DNA from: Stenotrophomonas sp. SAU14A_NAIMI4_5
GTDB lineage: Bacteria; Pseudomonadota; Gammaproteobacteria; Xanthomonadales; Xanthomonadaceae
Direction of reading: 5' to 3'
Length of the DNA stretch: 64,000 nt
NCBI RefSeq assembly: GCF_003086795.1
Contig: NZ_CP026003.1
Location: 4,413,179 to 4,477,178, forward strand
Shown one piece after another: positions 10,084 through 17,357 of this stretch. The position numbers were made by a program, and so were the translations under genes. A model generated the notes under the pieces. It was given only the letters and a program-made list of their open reading frames with translations. It made no database searches and was not told where the DNA came from. Each line of letters opens with the position of its first letter. The first letter of the stretch is position 1.

Positions 10084-10089
10084 GTTATA
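10084..10089 (-). promoter_or_regulatory. -10 box of the sX13-like RNA gene
   Basis: TATAAC on the minus strand, 6-7 nt before the first hairpin. No strong -35 hexamer is seen at the right distance (ACCGTT at best). Confidence 0.5.
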
Positions 10090-10219
10090 GAAACACCCCG
10101 AACACTAACGGTTCGTGAAGGGACCCAATTTATTGTGGGCCCCCGCCGGAAACATTCATCTTCGAGTCAGAAAAACCGGACAAATGAACGATTCATGGCG
10201 TTATTAGCCTGAATGCGAA

Positions 10220-12994
10220 TCAGTGCGCCTCGTCCCAGTTAACCCCAACGCCGGTATCGACCTCCAGCGGAACCCGCAATTTGGCCGCTTGCGACATGCG
10301 CTCGATCACGTTTTTACGCAGTTCCTCGGTGAAACCGGCCTCGCTTTCGAACACCAGTTCATCGTGTACCTGCAGGATCATCCGCGCCGGGGCGCCGCTG
10401 TCGTGCAGCCACTGGTCCACCGAGACCATCGCCCGCTTGATGATGTCCGCCGCGGTGCCCTGCATCGGCGCATTGATCGCCGCGCGCTCGGCACCGGCAC
10501 GCAGGCCCTGGTTGCGCGCGTGGATGTCATTCAGATACAGGCGGCGGCCGAACAGGGTTTCCACGTAGCCCTGGTCACGCGCCTGCTGGCGCATCCGCTC
10601 CATGAAGTCGCGCACGCCAGGATAACGGCTGAAATACAGCGCGACATAATCCTGCGCCTGGCCACGGTCGATGCCCAGGTTGCGGGCCAGGCCGAAGGCG
10701 CTCATGCCGTACATCAGGCCGAAGTTGATGGCCTTGGCGGCGCGGCGCTCGTTGGGCGTCACCTCTTCCAGCGTGCGCCCGAACACCTCGGCGGCGGTGG
10801 CACGGTGGACGTCGGCGCCCTGCTCGAAGGCGCGCACCAGGCCCGGGTCCTCGGACAGGTGGGCCATGATCCGCAGCTCGATCTGCGAATAGTCGGCCGC
10901 CAGAAGCTGGAAGCCTTCCGGCGCCACGAAGGCACGGCGGATGCGGCGGCCATCCTCGGTACGGATCGGGATGTTCTGCAGGTTCGGGTCGGACGAGGAC
11001 AGGCGGCCGGTGGCCGCACCGGACTGGTGGTAGCTGGTGTGCACCCGGCCGGTGTCCGGGTTGACCATCTCCGGCAGCTTGTCGGTGTAGGTGCTGCGCA
11101 GCTTGGCCAGGCCGCGGTAATCGAGGATCACCCGCGGCAGCTCGTGCTGGTCGGCAATCGCCTCCAGCGCCTCTTCATTCGTGCTGGGCTGGCCCTTCGG
11201 GGTCTTCACCACCGCCGGCAGCTTCAGCTCGTCGAACAGCACCGCCTGCAGCTGCTTGGGCGAATCCAGGTTGAAGCTGCGCCCGGCCAGCTCGGTGGCC
11301 TTCTGCTGCGCGGCCAGCATGCGCGAGGACAGATCGTGGCTCTGCCGGCGCAGCTCATCGGTGTCGATGCGCACGCCGTTGGCTTCGATGCGGGTCAGCA
11401 CCGGCACCAGCGGCATCTCGATGTCGCGGTACACGCTGTCCAGCGCCGGCTCGGCCAGCAGCTGCGGCTGCAGCGCGTGGTGCAGGCGCAGGGTGATGTC
11501 GGCGTCCTCGGCCGCATAGCGGCTGGCTTCGTCGATGCCCACCTGCGAGAACGGGATCTGCTTGGCGCCCTTGCCGGCCACGTCCTCGAACTTGATGGTG
11601 TTGTAGCCCAGGTAACGCAGGGCCAGCGAATCCATGTCGTGGCGGGTGGCAGTGGAATTGAGCACGAAGCTCTCGAGCATGGTGTCGTCGTGGTAGCCCT
11701 GCACGTCCACGCCATGGCGGCGCAGCACATGCAGGTCGTACTTGCCGTGCTGGCCCAGTTTCTTCTTCGACGGGTCCTGCAGCACCGGGCGCAGCGCGTC
11801 CAGCACCTGCTGCAGCGGCAGCTGCGCCGGCGCACCGGGGTAATCGTGGCCGACCGGGATATAGGCCGCCTTGCCCGGCTCCACCGCCAGGCTGACGCCG
11901 ACCAGGCGTGCACGCATCGCGTCCAGCGCATCGGTCTCGGTATCGAAGCTGATCAGGTCGGCCTGCTGCACACGCTCGACCCAGGCCTGCAGCTGTTCGC
12001 TGGTCAGCACGGTTTCGTATTCACCAGGCGCGGACAGCGCCGGGTCGAGTTCAGCCGATGGCGCTGCCTCGGCACTGCCACGGGCAAAACCGGCGGCGGT
12101 GCCACGCAGGCTCGGGGTGGCTTCGCTGGCGCCTGCCGGCGCCGGCAGCGGGCCGCCCAGCTCCTTCAGCGCCTGGGTGAAGCCGTAGCGGGCGTACAGC
12201 TCGGTCAGCACCGGCACGTCCTGCTCGCGCAGGGCCAGGGTTGTCGGCGATGCATCCAGCTCGACGTCGGTGCGGATGGTCACCAGCTCGCGGTTCAGCG
12301 GCAGGCGCTCCAGCGCCGCGCGCAGGTTCTCGCCGATCTTGCCCTTCATGGTCGGGGCGGCGGCGATGACGCCGTCCAGGTGCTGGTATTCGGCCAGCCA
12401 CTTGGCGGCGGTCTTCGGGCCGCACTTCTCCACGCCGGGCACGTTGTCCACGGTGTCGCCCATCAGCGCCAGCAGGTCGATGATCTGGTCGGCGCGCACG
12501 CCGAACTTGTCCATCACCGCGGCGTCGGAATCCATCCGGCTGCCGGTCATGGTGTTGACCAGCTCGATGCCCGGACGCACCAGCTGGGCAAAGTCCTTGT
12601 CACCGGTGGAAATGGTCACCTTCAGGTCCTGCGCCACGCCCTGCAGGGCCAGCGTGCCGATCACATCGTCGGCTTCCACGCCGGGGATGCGCAGAATGCT
12701 GATGCCCAGCGCTTCGACGATGCGGCACATCGGCTCGACCTGGCTGCGCAGGTCATCGGGCATCGGCGGGCGGTTGGCCTTGTACTGGTCGTACAGGTCG
12801 TCGCGGAAGGTCTTGCCCGGCGCGTCGACGACGAAGGCGACGTAGGCTGGTCGCTCCTTCAGCGTCGAGCGCAGCATGTTGACCACGCCGAACAGCGCGC
12901 CGGTGGGCTCGCCCTGTGCATTGGACAGGGGCGGCAGCGCGTGGAACGCGCGGTACAGGTAACTGGACCCGTCGATCAGGACTAATCTGCTCAT
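10220..12994 (-). CDS. polA: DNA polymerase I
   Basis: A 924-aa polymerase for Okazaki-fragment processing and repair. The 5'-nuclease domain covers about residues 1-290. The 3'-5' proofreading domain covers about 330-520 with DEDD residues visible (FDTETDAL, AAEDADITLR). The polymerase domain has motif A DYSQIELR, the O-helix RRAAKAINFGLMYG and motif C QVHDELVFE. A Pro/Ala/Glu-rich linker near 295-325 joins the first two domains. It diverges from the DUF2782 lipoprotein gene. A weak hairpin (GGGCCCA/TGGGTCC near 10133-10157) may end its transcript. Confidence 0.98.
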   Translation of the reverse strand: MSRLVLIDGSSYLYRAFHALPPLSNAQGEPTGALFGVVNMLRSTLKERPAYVAFVVDAPGKTFRDDLYDQYKANRPPMPDDLRSQVEPMCRIVEALGISILRIPGVEADDVIGTLALQGVAQDLKVTISTGDKDFAQLVRPGIELVNTMTGSRMDSDAAVMDKFGVRADQIIDLLALMGDTVDNVPGVEKCGPKTAAKWLAEYQHLDGVIAAAPTMKGKIGENLRAALERLPLNRELVTIRTDVELDASPTTLALREQDVPVLTELYARYGFTQALKELGGPLPAPAGASEATPSLRGTAAGFARGSAEAAPSAELDPALSAPGEYETVLTSEQLQAWVERVQQADLISFDTETDALDAMRARLVGVSLAVEPGKAAYIPVGHDYPGAPAQLPLQQVLDALRPVLQDPSKKKLGQHGKYDLHVLRRHGVDVQGYHDDTMLESFVLNSTATRHDMDSLALRYLGYNTIKFEDVAGKGAKQIPFSQVGIDEASRYAAEDADITLRLHHALQPQLLAEPALDSVYRDIEMPLVPVLTRIEANGVRIDTDELRRQSHDLSSRMLAAQQKATELAGRSFNLDSPKQLQAVLFDELKLPAVVKTPKGQPSTNEEALEAIADQHELPRVILDYRGLAKLRSTYTDKLPEMVNPDTGRVHTSYHQSGAATGRLSSSDPNLQNIPIRTEDGRRIRRAFVAPEGFQLLAADYSQIELRIMAHLSEDPGLVRAFEQGADVHRATAAEVFGRTLEEVTPNERRAAKAINFGLMYGMSAFGLARNLGIDRGQAQDYVALYFSRYPGVRDFMERMRQQARDQGYVETLFGRRLYLNDIHARNQGLRAGAERAAINAPMQGTAADIIKRAMVSVDQWLHDSGAPARMILQVHDELVFESEAGFTEELRKNVIERMSQAAKLRVPLEVDTGVGVNWDEAH

Positions 12995-13091
12995 GCGACG
13001 ATTCTACGCGCCCCTGCCTGCACCGCGGCGACACGGCGGCGACGCATCCATGGGGCATAATCAGGCTCCGATCGATGCGAAGGCCCTGCCG

Positions 13092-13376
13092 ATGAAGACC
13101 CTGATGCTGGCTTCCCTGCTGCTGCTTGCTGGCTGCGCCAGCATGGGTGGTGCAGGCGCTCCCCCGGTGGACGTGAAGGGCGCCGAAGTGTCCAGCCGCA
13201 CCATGGACAACGGTGATGTCATCGAGGAATACCGCGTGTCCGGCCAGCTGCGCATGGTCAAGGTGACCCCGTCGCGCGGCGCACCGTTCTACATGTACGA
13301 CAAGAACGGCGATGGCCGCATGGACAACGACAAGGACGGCGTCTCGCCGGTCTACTGGAAGCTCTACAGCTGGTGA
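13092..13376 (+). CDS. DUF2782 lipoprotein
   Basis: A 94-aa lipoprotein with a short signal peptide and lipobox LAGC at about residue 14. A compact domain follows (VIEEYRVSGQLRMVKVTP, YMYDKNGDGRMDND) that matches DUF2782, commonly located next to polA in gammaproteobacteria. Function unknown. The start MKTLML begins the signal peptide; upstream in-frame sequence is not protein-like. Confidence 0.85.
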   Translation: MKTLMLASLLLLAGCASMGGAGAPPVDVKGAEVSSRTMDNGDVIEEYRVSGQLRMVKVTPSRGAPFYMYDKNGDGRMDNDKDGVSPVYWKLYSW

Positions 13377-13383
13377 TGGGCGG

Positions 13384-13422
13384 GGGGTCAGAGCTCTTTC
13401 CTGCGGAAAGGGATCCGACCCC
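13384..13422. repeat. 39-bp palindrome, copy 1
   Basis: GGGGTCAGAGCTCTTTCC, TGC, then GGAAAGGGATCCGACCCC. It lies 8 bp after the DUF2782 stop. The same element recurs at 43387, 49505 and 51467 and is distinct from the GTAG family. Confidence 0.8.
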
Positions 13423-13514
13423 CGGCCGGCCCCCACAGGCCGGTGATAGGTTCGCGCCGGATCTTCCGGTTGATCCCATGACAGGCCCCGCAAGTGGGCC
13501 GGGATCGCGCTGCC

Positions 13515-13958
13515 ATGAACCTCGAACCGGCAACCCCATCGCTGGTTGCATCCCTCGCCGCCGACCTGCGCCGCAGCAACGCGCGCGCGCGCATCAGCCG
13601 CAACGGCACGGCCGACCCGCGCCTGCTGCGCATCCTTGATTACATCGACGACCACCTGGGTGAGAGCGAACTGGGCGAGCAGATGATCTGCGAGGCCTTC
13701 GGGATGTCCCGCTCCACGGTCTACCGGCTGTTCCAGGCCCACGGCGGGGTGGCGCGTTATATCCGCGAGTGCCGGGCCTGGCTGGCGCACCGCCATCTGG
13801 CGCGTGATCCGGGCTGCCGTCTCACCTGGTTGCTGTATGAAGTCGGATTCGCGTCAGAGCGCCAGTTCCAGCGCGCGTTCCTGGCGCAGTTCGGCATGTC
13901 GCCGGCCGATTGGCGGCTCGCCTGCAGGCAGCGCGCACGGGGGTCGCTGCTGTCCTGA
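13515..13958 (+). CDS. Minimal AraC-family transcription factor (HTH domain only)
   Basis: A 147-aa protein in which residues about 40-140 form a complete double helix-turn-helix AraC domain (MICEAFGMSRSTVYRLF, then YEVGFASERQFQRAFLAQFGMSPADW). Only about 35 residues precede it, so no sensor domain is present. The upstream 90 bp hold no recognisable decayed N-terminus, so this is either a stand-alone DNA-binding protein or an old truncation. The start at MNLEPA is uncertain; a GTG seven codons upstream is possible. Confidence 0.85.
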   Translation: MNLEPATPSLVASLAADLRRSNARARISRNGTADPRLLRILDYIDDHLGESELGEQMICEAFGMSRSTVYRLFQAHGGVARYIRECRAWLAHRHLARDPGCRLTWLLYEVGFASERQFQRAFLAQFGMSPADWRLACRQRARGSLLS

Positions 13959-13994
13959 GCGGGCATGTTGCCGCCATCGGCGGGGCGGGAAGGT

Positions 13995-14025
13995 GGCGCC
14001 GGCACGCGTCCTGCGTGCCGGCGCC
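13995..14025. terminator. Strong hairpin between convergent genes
   Basis: A 13-bp perfect stem (GGCGCCGGCACGC / GCGTGCCGGCGCC) with a 5-nt loop between the ends of the AraC-type and universal stress genes. It lacks a U-tract, so bidirectional termination is inferred from position. Confidence 0.5.
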
Positions 14026-14065
14026 GGGTCCCCTCCCCGGGAACGCTTGAGCCCGCAGGTATCGA

Positions 14066-14512
14066 TCAGCGGATGACCAGCACCGGCAGGGTGCTGCGCG
14101 CCAGCACTTCGGCGGTCTGGCTGCCCAGCAGCACGCGGGTCACGCCACGGCGGCCATGCGAGGTCATCACGATCAGATCGCTGTTGCGCTCGCCGGCCGT
14201 CTCGATGATGCCATCGGCGGCGTAGCGGTCCAGCACATGGATGGGATTGGCACGGATGCCCTGCTCGGCGGCCTTGGCCAGCGCCGGCTGCAGCACCTTC
14301 TGCGCGCCCTCCTCGCGGTCGGCCTTGTACTCCGGGCTGTTCATGTAGCCCACGCTCCAGCCCATGGCGTCATACATGCCCACCGCCCACGGCTCGGAGA
14401 CCGTAACGATATCGACCTCGGCATTGAGATCCTTGGCCAGCTCCAGGCCCTTGGCCAGGCCCTTGTCGGACAGCTCGGAGCCGTCGGTGGCGATCAGGAT
14501 GCGGGTGTACAT
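14066..14512 (-). CDS. Universal stress protein, UspA family
   Basis: A 148-aa protein with one Usp domain. It starts MYTRILIATDGSELS, and its ATP-binding loop is TSHGRRG...LLGSQTAEVL (G-x9-GS present; the first glycine of the usual motif is threonine). The start is the first codon of the canonical N-terminus; the longer frame is noncoding leader. Family members are induced by starvation and stress. Confidence 0.92.
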   Translation of the reverse strand: MYTRILIATDGSELSDKGLAKGLELAKDLNAEVDIVTVSEPWAVGMYDAMGWSVGYMNSPEYKADREEGAQKVLQPALAKAAEQGIRANPIHVLDRYAADGIIETAGERNSDLIVMTSHGRRGVTRVLLGSQTAEVLARSTLPVLVIR

Positions 14513-14605
14513 GGTGGGCCTCCTTGGCGGGGTGCCAGTTGGGAACACCACCATTGCACACCTGATGTGCAGGCCGCGCCTTGAGCAGGATCAATCCGTG
14601 CCCCG

Positions 14606-14630
14606 GTAGCGCCGGGGCATGCCCGGCGGC
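14606..14630. repeat. SMAG REP (single)
   Basis: GTAGCGCCGGGGCATGCCCGGCGGC immediately after the rtcA stop codon. Confidence 0.7.
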
Positions 14631-14634
14631 GCGT

Positions 14635-15651
14635 TCAGGCCTTGACGGTCACCCGCCAGCCGCCCTCGTGCGGCTGCCAGTCGAACTCCACCGGCAGGAA
14701 CTTTTCGGTCAGGCGCGCGTTGCTGGCCAGGTGGTCGCTGATGACGTGGGTGGTGAAGCTGCCCCCGCCGGCCAGCGCCATCGGCAGCAGCAGCTGGTCG
14801 GACAGGTACTCGCCCACCCAGGCGCCACCGGAGAGATAGGTGCGGACCTGGCCGGCCAGGCGCGCGCCGACCCGCTCGGCCGACACGCCACGCTCGCCGT
14901 GGCCATCGAACACTTCCACGTGGTCGCCATGGCGCACGCGCACCATCGCTACATTGCCCGGGCCCAGCGCCGGCCGCACCGACTGCACGTGCCGCGGATG
15001 CGGATCGATGCCCAGTTCATCGGCCAGCACCTGCAGTTCGCGCAGGCCGATGCTGCTGGACAGGCCCGACATCACCACCTGCGCCTGCATCGACTCCAGT
15101 GCCGGGCGCTGTTCCATGCACGGCGCCTGCAACGCGGCACACGGCTGCACCTGCAGTTCGATCACGCCGCCACCGGCCGGGTGGAAGCCATGCTGCAGCA
15201 GCTGCATCGAGGCCTGCACACCCATCCGTGCCAGTGACGGCAGGTAGCTGTCGGCGATGAAGTCGGCGCTGGGTGCCAACGGATTGTGGGTGCCGCCTTC
15301 CAGGCGCAGGCGCGAAGGCCCCTGCGCGCGCCACAGCGCCGGCAGCACGGTCTGCAGCACCAGGGTGGCCGAGCCGGCACTGCCGGTGGCGAAGTGGTAG
15401 TCGCCGGCGCTGATCACGCCCGGCTCGAAGCGCAGCGACGTAGCGCCCAGCGCTGCACCGTGGGTGCAGGCGTTGCCGACCTGTGCGGCGGCATTCACCG
15501 CAGTCAGGTGCTGGCGCATCAGCCCGGGCTTGCGGCGGATCGCGCGGATGTTCTGCAGGGTGAAGCCGATGCCGGTGCACAGGCTCAGGGTCAGGGCCGA
15601 GCGCAGCAGCTGTCCGCCGCCGTGCCCGCCATCAAGTTCGATCATGTCCAT
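14635..15651 (-). CDS. rtcA: RNA 3'-terminal phosphate cyclase
   Basis: A 338-aa enzyme that converts RNA 3'-phosphate ends to 2',3'-cyclic phosphate using ATP, through an adenylated histidine. Family features include LDGGHGGGQLLRSALTLS at the N-terminus, FEPG near residue 90 and the C-terminal YLSDQLLLPMALAGGG block. It starts 83 bp after the rtcB stop on the same strand, so it is the last gene of the rsr-Y RNA-rtcB-rtcA unit. Confidence 0.95.
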   Translation of the reverse strand: MDMIELDGGHGGGQLLRSALTLSLCTGIGFTLQNIRAIRRKPGLMRQHLTAVNAAAQVGNACTHGAALGATSLRFEPGVISAGDYHFATGSAGSATLVLQTVLPALWRAQGPSRLRLEGGTHNPLAPSADFIADSYLPSLARMGVQASMQLLQHGFHPAGGGVIELQVQPCAALQAPCMEQRPALESMQAQVVMSGLSSSIGLRELQVLADELGIDPHPRHVQSVRPALGPGNVAMVRVRHGDHVEVFDGHGERGVSAERVGARLAGQVRTYLSGGAWVGEYLSDQLLLPMALAGGGSFTTHVISDHLASNARLTEKFLPVEFDWQPHEGGWRVTVKA

Positions 15652-15734
15652 CTGTTCCGTTCCTCCATGCCTGCGGTCTGGTCTGCAGGCCGTCCTGCCG
15701 CGCGCGACGCAGTGTACGTCGCGCGCGGCCCGCT

Positions 15735-16961
15735 TCATCCCTTCACGCACACCACCTGGCGCAGCGTGTGCATGATCTCGACCAGATCACGCTGGGCTTC
15801 CATCACCGCCTCGATCGGCTTGTAGGCCGCCGGCGATTCATCCACCACGTCCGCATCCTTGCGGCATTCCACGTGCGCGGTGGCCCTGGCGTGCTCGTCC
15901 ACGGTGATCAGCTTGCGCGCCTGTGTACGGCTCATCACGCGGCCGGCGCCGTGGCTGCAGCTGTGGAAGCTGTCCTCGTTGCCCAGCCCGCGCACGATGA
16001 AGCTCTTGGCGCCCATGCTGCCGGGAATGATGCCCAGCTCGCCCTTGCGCGCGCTCACCGCGCCCTTGCGGGTCAGCATCACTTCCTTGCCGAAGTGCAC
16101 CTCGCGGTTGACGTAGTTGTGGTGGCAGTTCACCGCCTCGGCCTGGGCCTCGAACGGCTTGCTGATGACCGTACGCACGGCCGCCACCACGTTGCGCATC
16201 ATCACCTCGCGGTTCATGCGGGCAAAACGCTGCGCCCATTCCACCGCGAACACATAGTCACCGTAGTGCTGGCTGCCCTCGGGCAGGTAGGCCAGGTCCT
16301 GGTCGGGCAGGTTGATCATCCAGCGGCGCATTTCCTGCTTGGCCAGTTCGATGAAGTAGGTGCCGATGGCATTGCCCACGCCGCGCGAGCCGGAGTGCAG
16401 CATGAACCACACGCGCTGGTCCTGGTCCAGGCAGACTTCGACGAAGTGGTTGCCGGTGCCAAGGGTACCCAGGTGCTTGAGGTTGTTGGTGTTCTTCAGG
16501 CGCGGGTGGCGCTCGCAGATCAGCGCGAAGTCATCGACCAGCTGCTTCCAGCCTTCGATGGCCAGCTCCGGCGGCGTGTCCCAGCTGCCCTTGTCACGGC
16601 CGCCACGGGTCACGCTGCGGCCGTGCGGCACCGCCCGCTCGATCGCGCTGCGCACCGCCGACAGGTTGTCCGGCAGGTCGCTGGCATCCAGCGTGGTGCG
16701 CACGGCCATCATGCCGCAGCCGATGTCCACGCCCACCGCGGCGGGAATGATCGCGCCGACGGTCGGCACCACCGACCCCACGGTTGCACCCTTGCCCAGG
16801 TGCACGTCGGGCATCACCGCGATCCACTTGTGGATGAACGGCAGCCTGGCGATGTTCTGCAGCTGTTCGCGTGCCTGGTCTTCCAGCGGCACGCCGCGCG
16901 TCCACAGCTTGATGGGTGCAGCGCCCGGCTGCTGGATCACGTCATGGTTCACAGTGGTCAT
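15735..16961 (-). CDS. rtcB: RNA-splicing ligase RtcB
   Basis: A 408-aa GTP- and Mn2+-dependent ligase that joins 2',3'-cyclic phosphate or 3'-phosphate ends to 5'-OH RNA ends. Metal and active-site residues are visible in VGVDIGCGMMAVRT (Cys), GTGNHFVEV, LHSGSRGVGN, HHNYVNRE and the guanylylated His of CSHGAGRVMSR. AAAGGAAA precedes the start MTTVNHD. The gene begins 28 bp after the T-tract that ends the second Y-like RNA, so its expression probably depends on read-through or processing of the long sigma-54 transcript. Confidence 0.96.
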   Translation of the reverse strand: MTTVNHDVIQQPGAAPIKLWTRGVPLEDQAREQLQNIARLPFIHKWIAVMPDVHLGKGATVGSVVPTVGAIIPAAVGVDIGCGMMAVRTTLDASDLPDNLSAVRSAIERAVPHGRSVTRGGRDKGSWDTPPELAIEGWKQLVDDFALICERHPRLKNTNNLKHLGTLGTGNHFVEVCLDQDQRVWFMLHSGSRGVGNAIGTYFIELAKQEMRRWMINLPDQDLAYLPEGSQHYGDYVFAVEWAQRFARMNREVMMRNVVAAVRTVISKPFEAQAEAVNCHHNYVNREVHFGKEVMLTRKGAVSARKGELGIIPGSMGAKSFIVRGLGNEDSFHSCSHGAGRVMSRTQARKLITVDEHARATAHVECRKDADVVDESPAAYKPIEAVMEAQRDLVEIMHTLRQVVCVKG

Positions 16962-16988
16962 GGTGATGTTTCCTTTCATCCAATACAT

Positions 16989-17114
16989 AAAAAAAAAAAG
17001 TGCGGTGACAAAGGTGGCCGAACGCTCCGCCTGCCACGTTGCCGTGGCAGCCGGCCGGGACTTGAACCCGCCCCCGAAGGGTTTCCGATGTAGTTCGGCC
17101 TGCATTCCCCGCGC
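16989..17114 (-). ncRNA. Y-like RNA 2 (reduced tRNA mimic) before rtcB
   Basis: Between rsr and rtcB the minus strand holds two structured RNAs. In this one the stem GGCCGAAC/GTTCGGCC (17093-17100 with 17016-17023) encloses a T-arm-like hairpin CGGGTTCAAGTCCCG (17056-17070). An acceptor-like stem, CTGCCAC/GTGGCAG, follows and is closed by the loop GGCAAC (17031-17050). No D-arm sequence is present, unlike its neighbour. Eleven T residues (16989-16999) end it like an intrinsic terminator. The 5' end is a guess from base pairing. Bacterial Y RNAs with closed-acceptor tRNA-like modules are known beside rsr and rtcB (for example YrlA and YrlB of Salmonella). Confidence 0.65.
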
Positions 17115-17129
17115 AACGAAAGCGAAGGT

Positions 17130-17266
17130 GCCGGCAGCACGACGAGGGGTGGAGGAACATCCTGCTCTACCACTGAGCTACCGCTGCGTTGCCGCAGCGG
17201 GCGGGGCTCGAACCCGCGACACGGAGCTTAGAAGGCTGTAGTTCCTCCGGCATTCGCAGTGCCGGC
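17130..17266 (-). ncRNA. Y RNA (YrlA-like) with circularly permuted tRNA-like domain
   Basis: Reading the minus strand: an outer stem GCCGGCAC/GTGC-TG-CCGGC, an interrupted helix containing TGCGAATG, and GGAGGAAC/GTTCCTCC lead into a tRNA-like module. Its parts come in permuted order. A hairpin AGC-CTTCTAA-GCT like an anticodon arm is at 17225-17237. The T-arm GCGGGTTCGAGCCCCGC is at 17201-17217. An acceptor-like stem CCGCTGC/GCAGCGG, closed by the loop GGCAA, is at 17181-17200. The D-arm TAGCTCAGTGGTAGAGC is at 17164-17180. The acceptor ends are joined, so it cannot be aminoacylated. Location directly after rsr is the known context of Ro-binding Y RNAs; TGCGAATG resembles the reported Ro-binding consensus with one mismatch. 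Confidence 0.78.
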
Positions 17267-17290
17267 GTTGAAACTTCAATTCCTGGTCCT

Positions 17291-17318
17291 GCCCGGCTGG
17301 CCCCATTGCCAGCCGGGC
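17291..17318 (-). other. Strong hairpin between rsr and the Y-like RNA
   Basis: An 11-bp perfect stem (GCCCGGCTGGC / GCCAGCCGGGC) with loop AATGGG, 39 bp after the rsr stop and before the first Y-like RNA. No U-tract follows, so an RNase processing site or mRNA 3'-end stabiliser is more likely than a terminator. Confidence 0.6.
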
Positions 17319-17357
17319 GGTCCCTGGCGACATCCTTGCCGCCGTCCAACATCGTGT

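Noticed and set aside
10223..12985. 920-codon plus-strand open frame opposite polA
   Set aside because: Antisense shadow of polA caused by GC-rich codon bias; His/Gln/Arg-rich translation without any family similarity.
17030..17217. Canonical tRNA genes between rsr and rtcB
   Set aside because: T-arm and D-arm consensus are present, but the order is permuted, the acceptor strands are joined by a short loop, and no full cloverleaf with a free CCA end can form.
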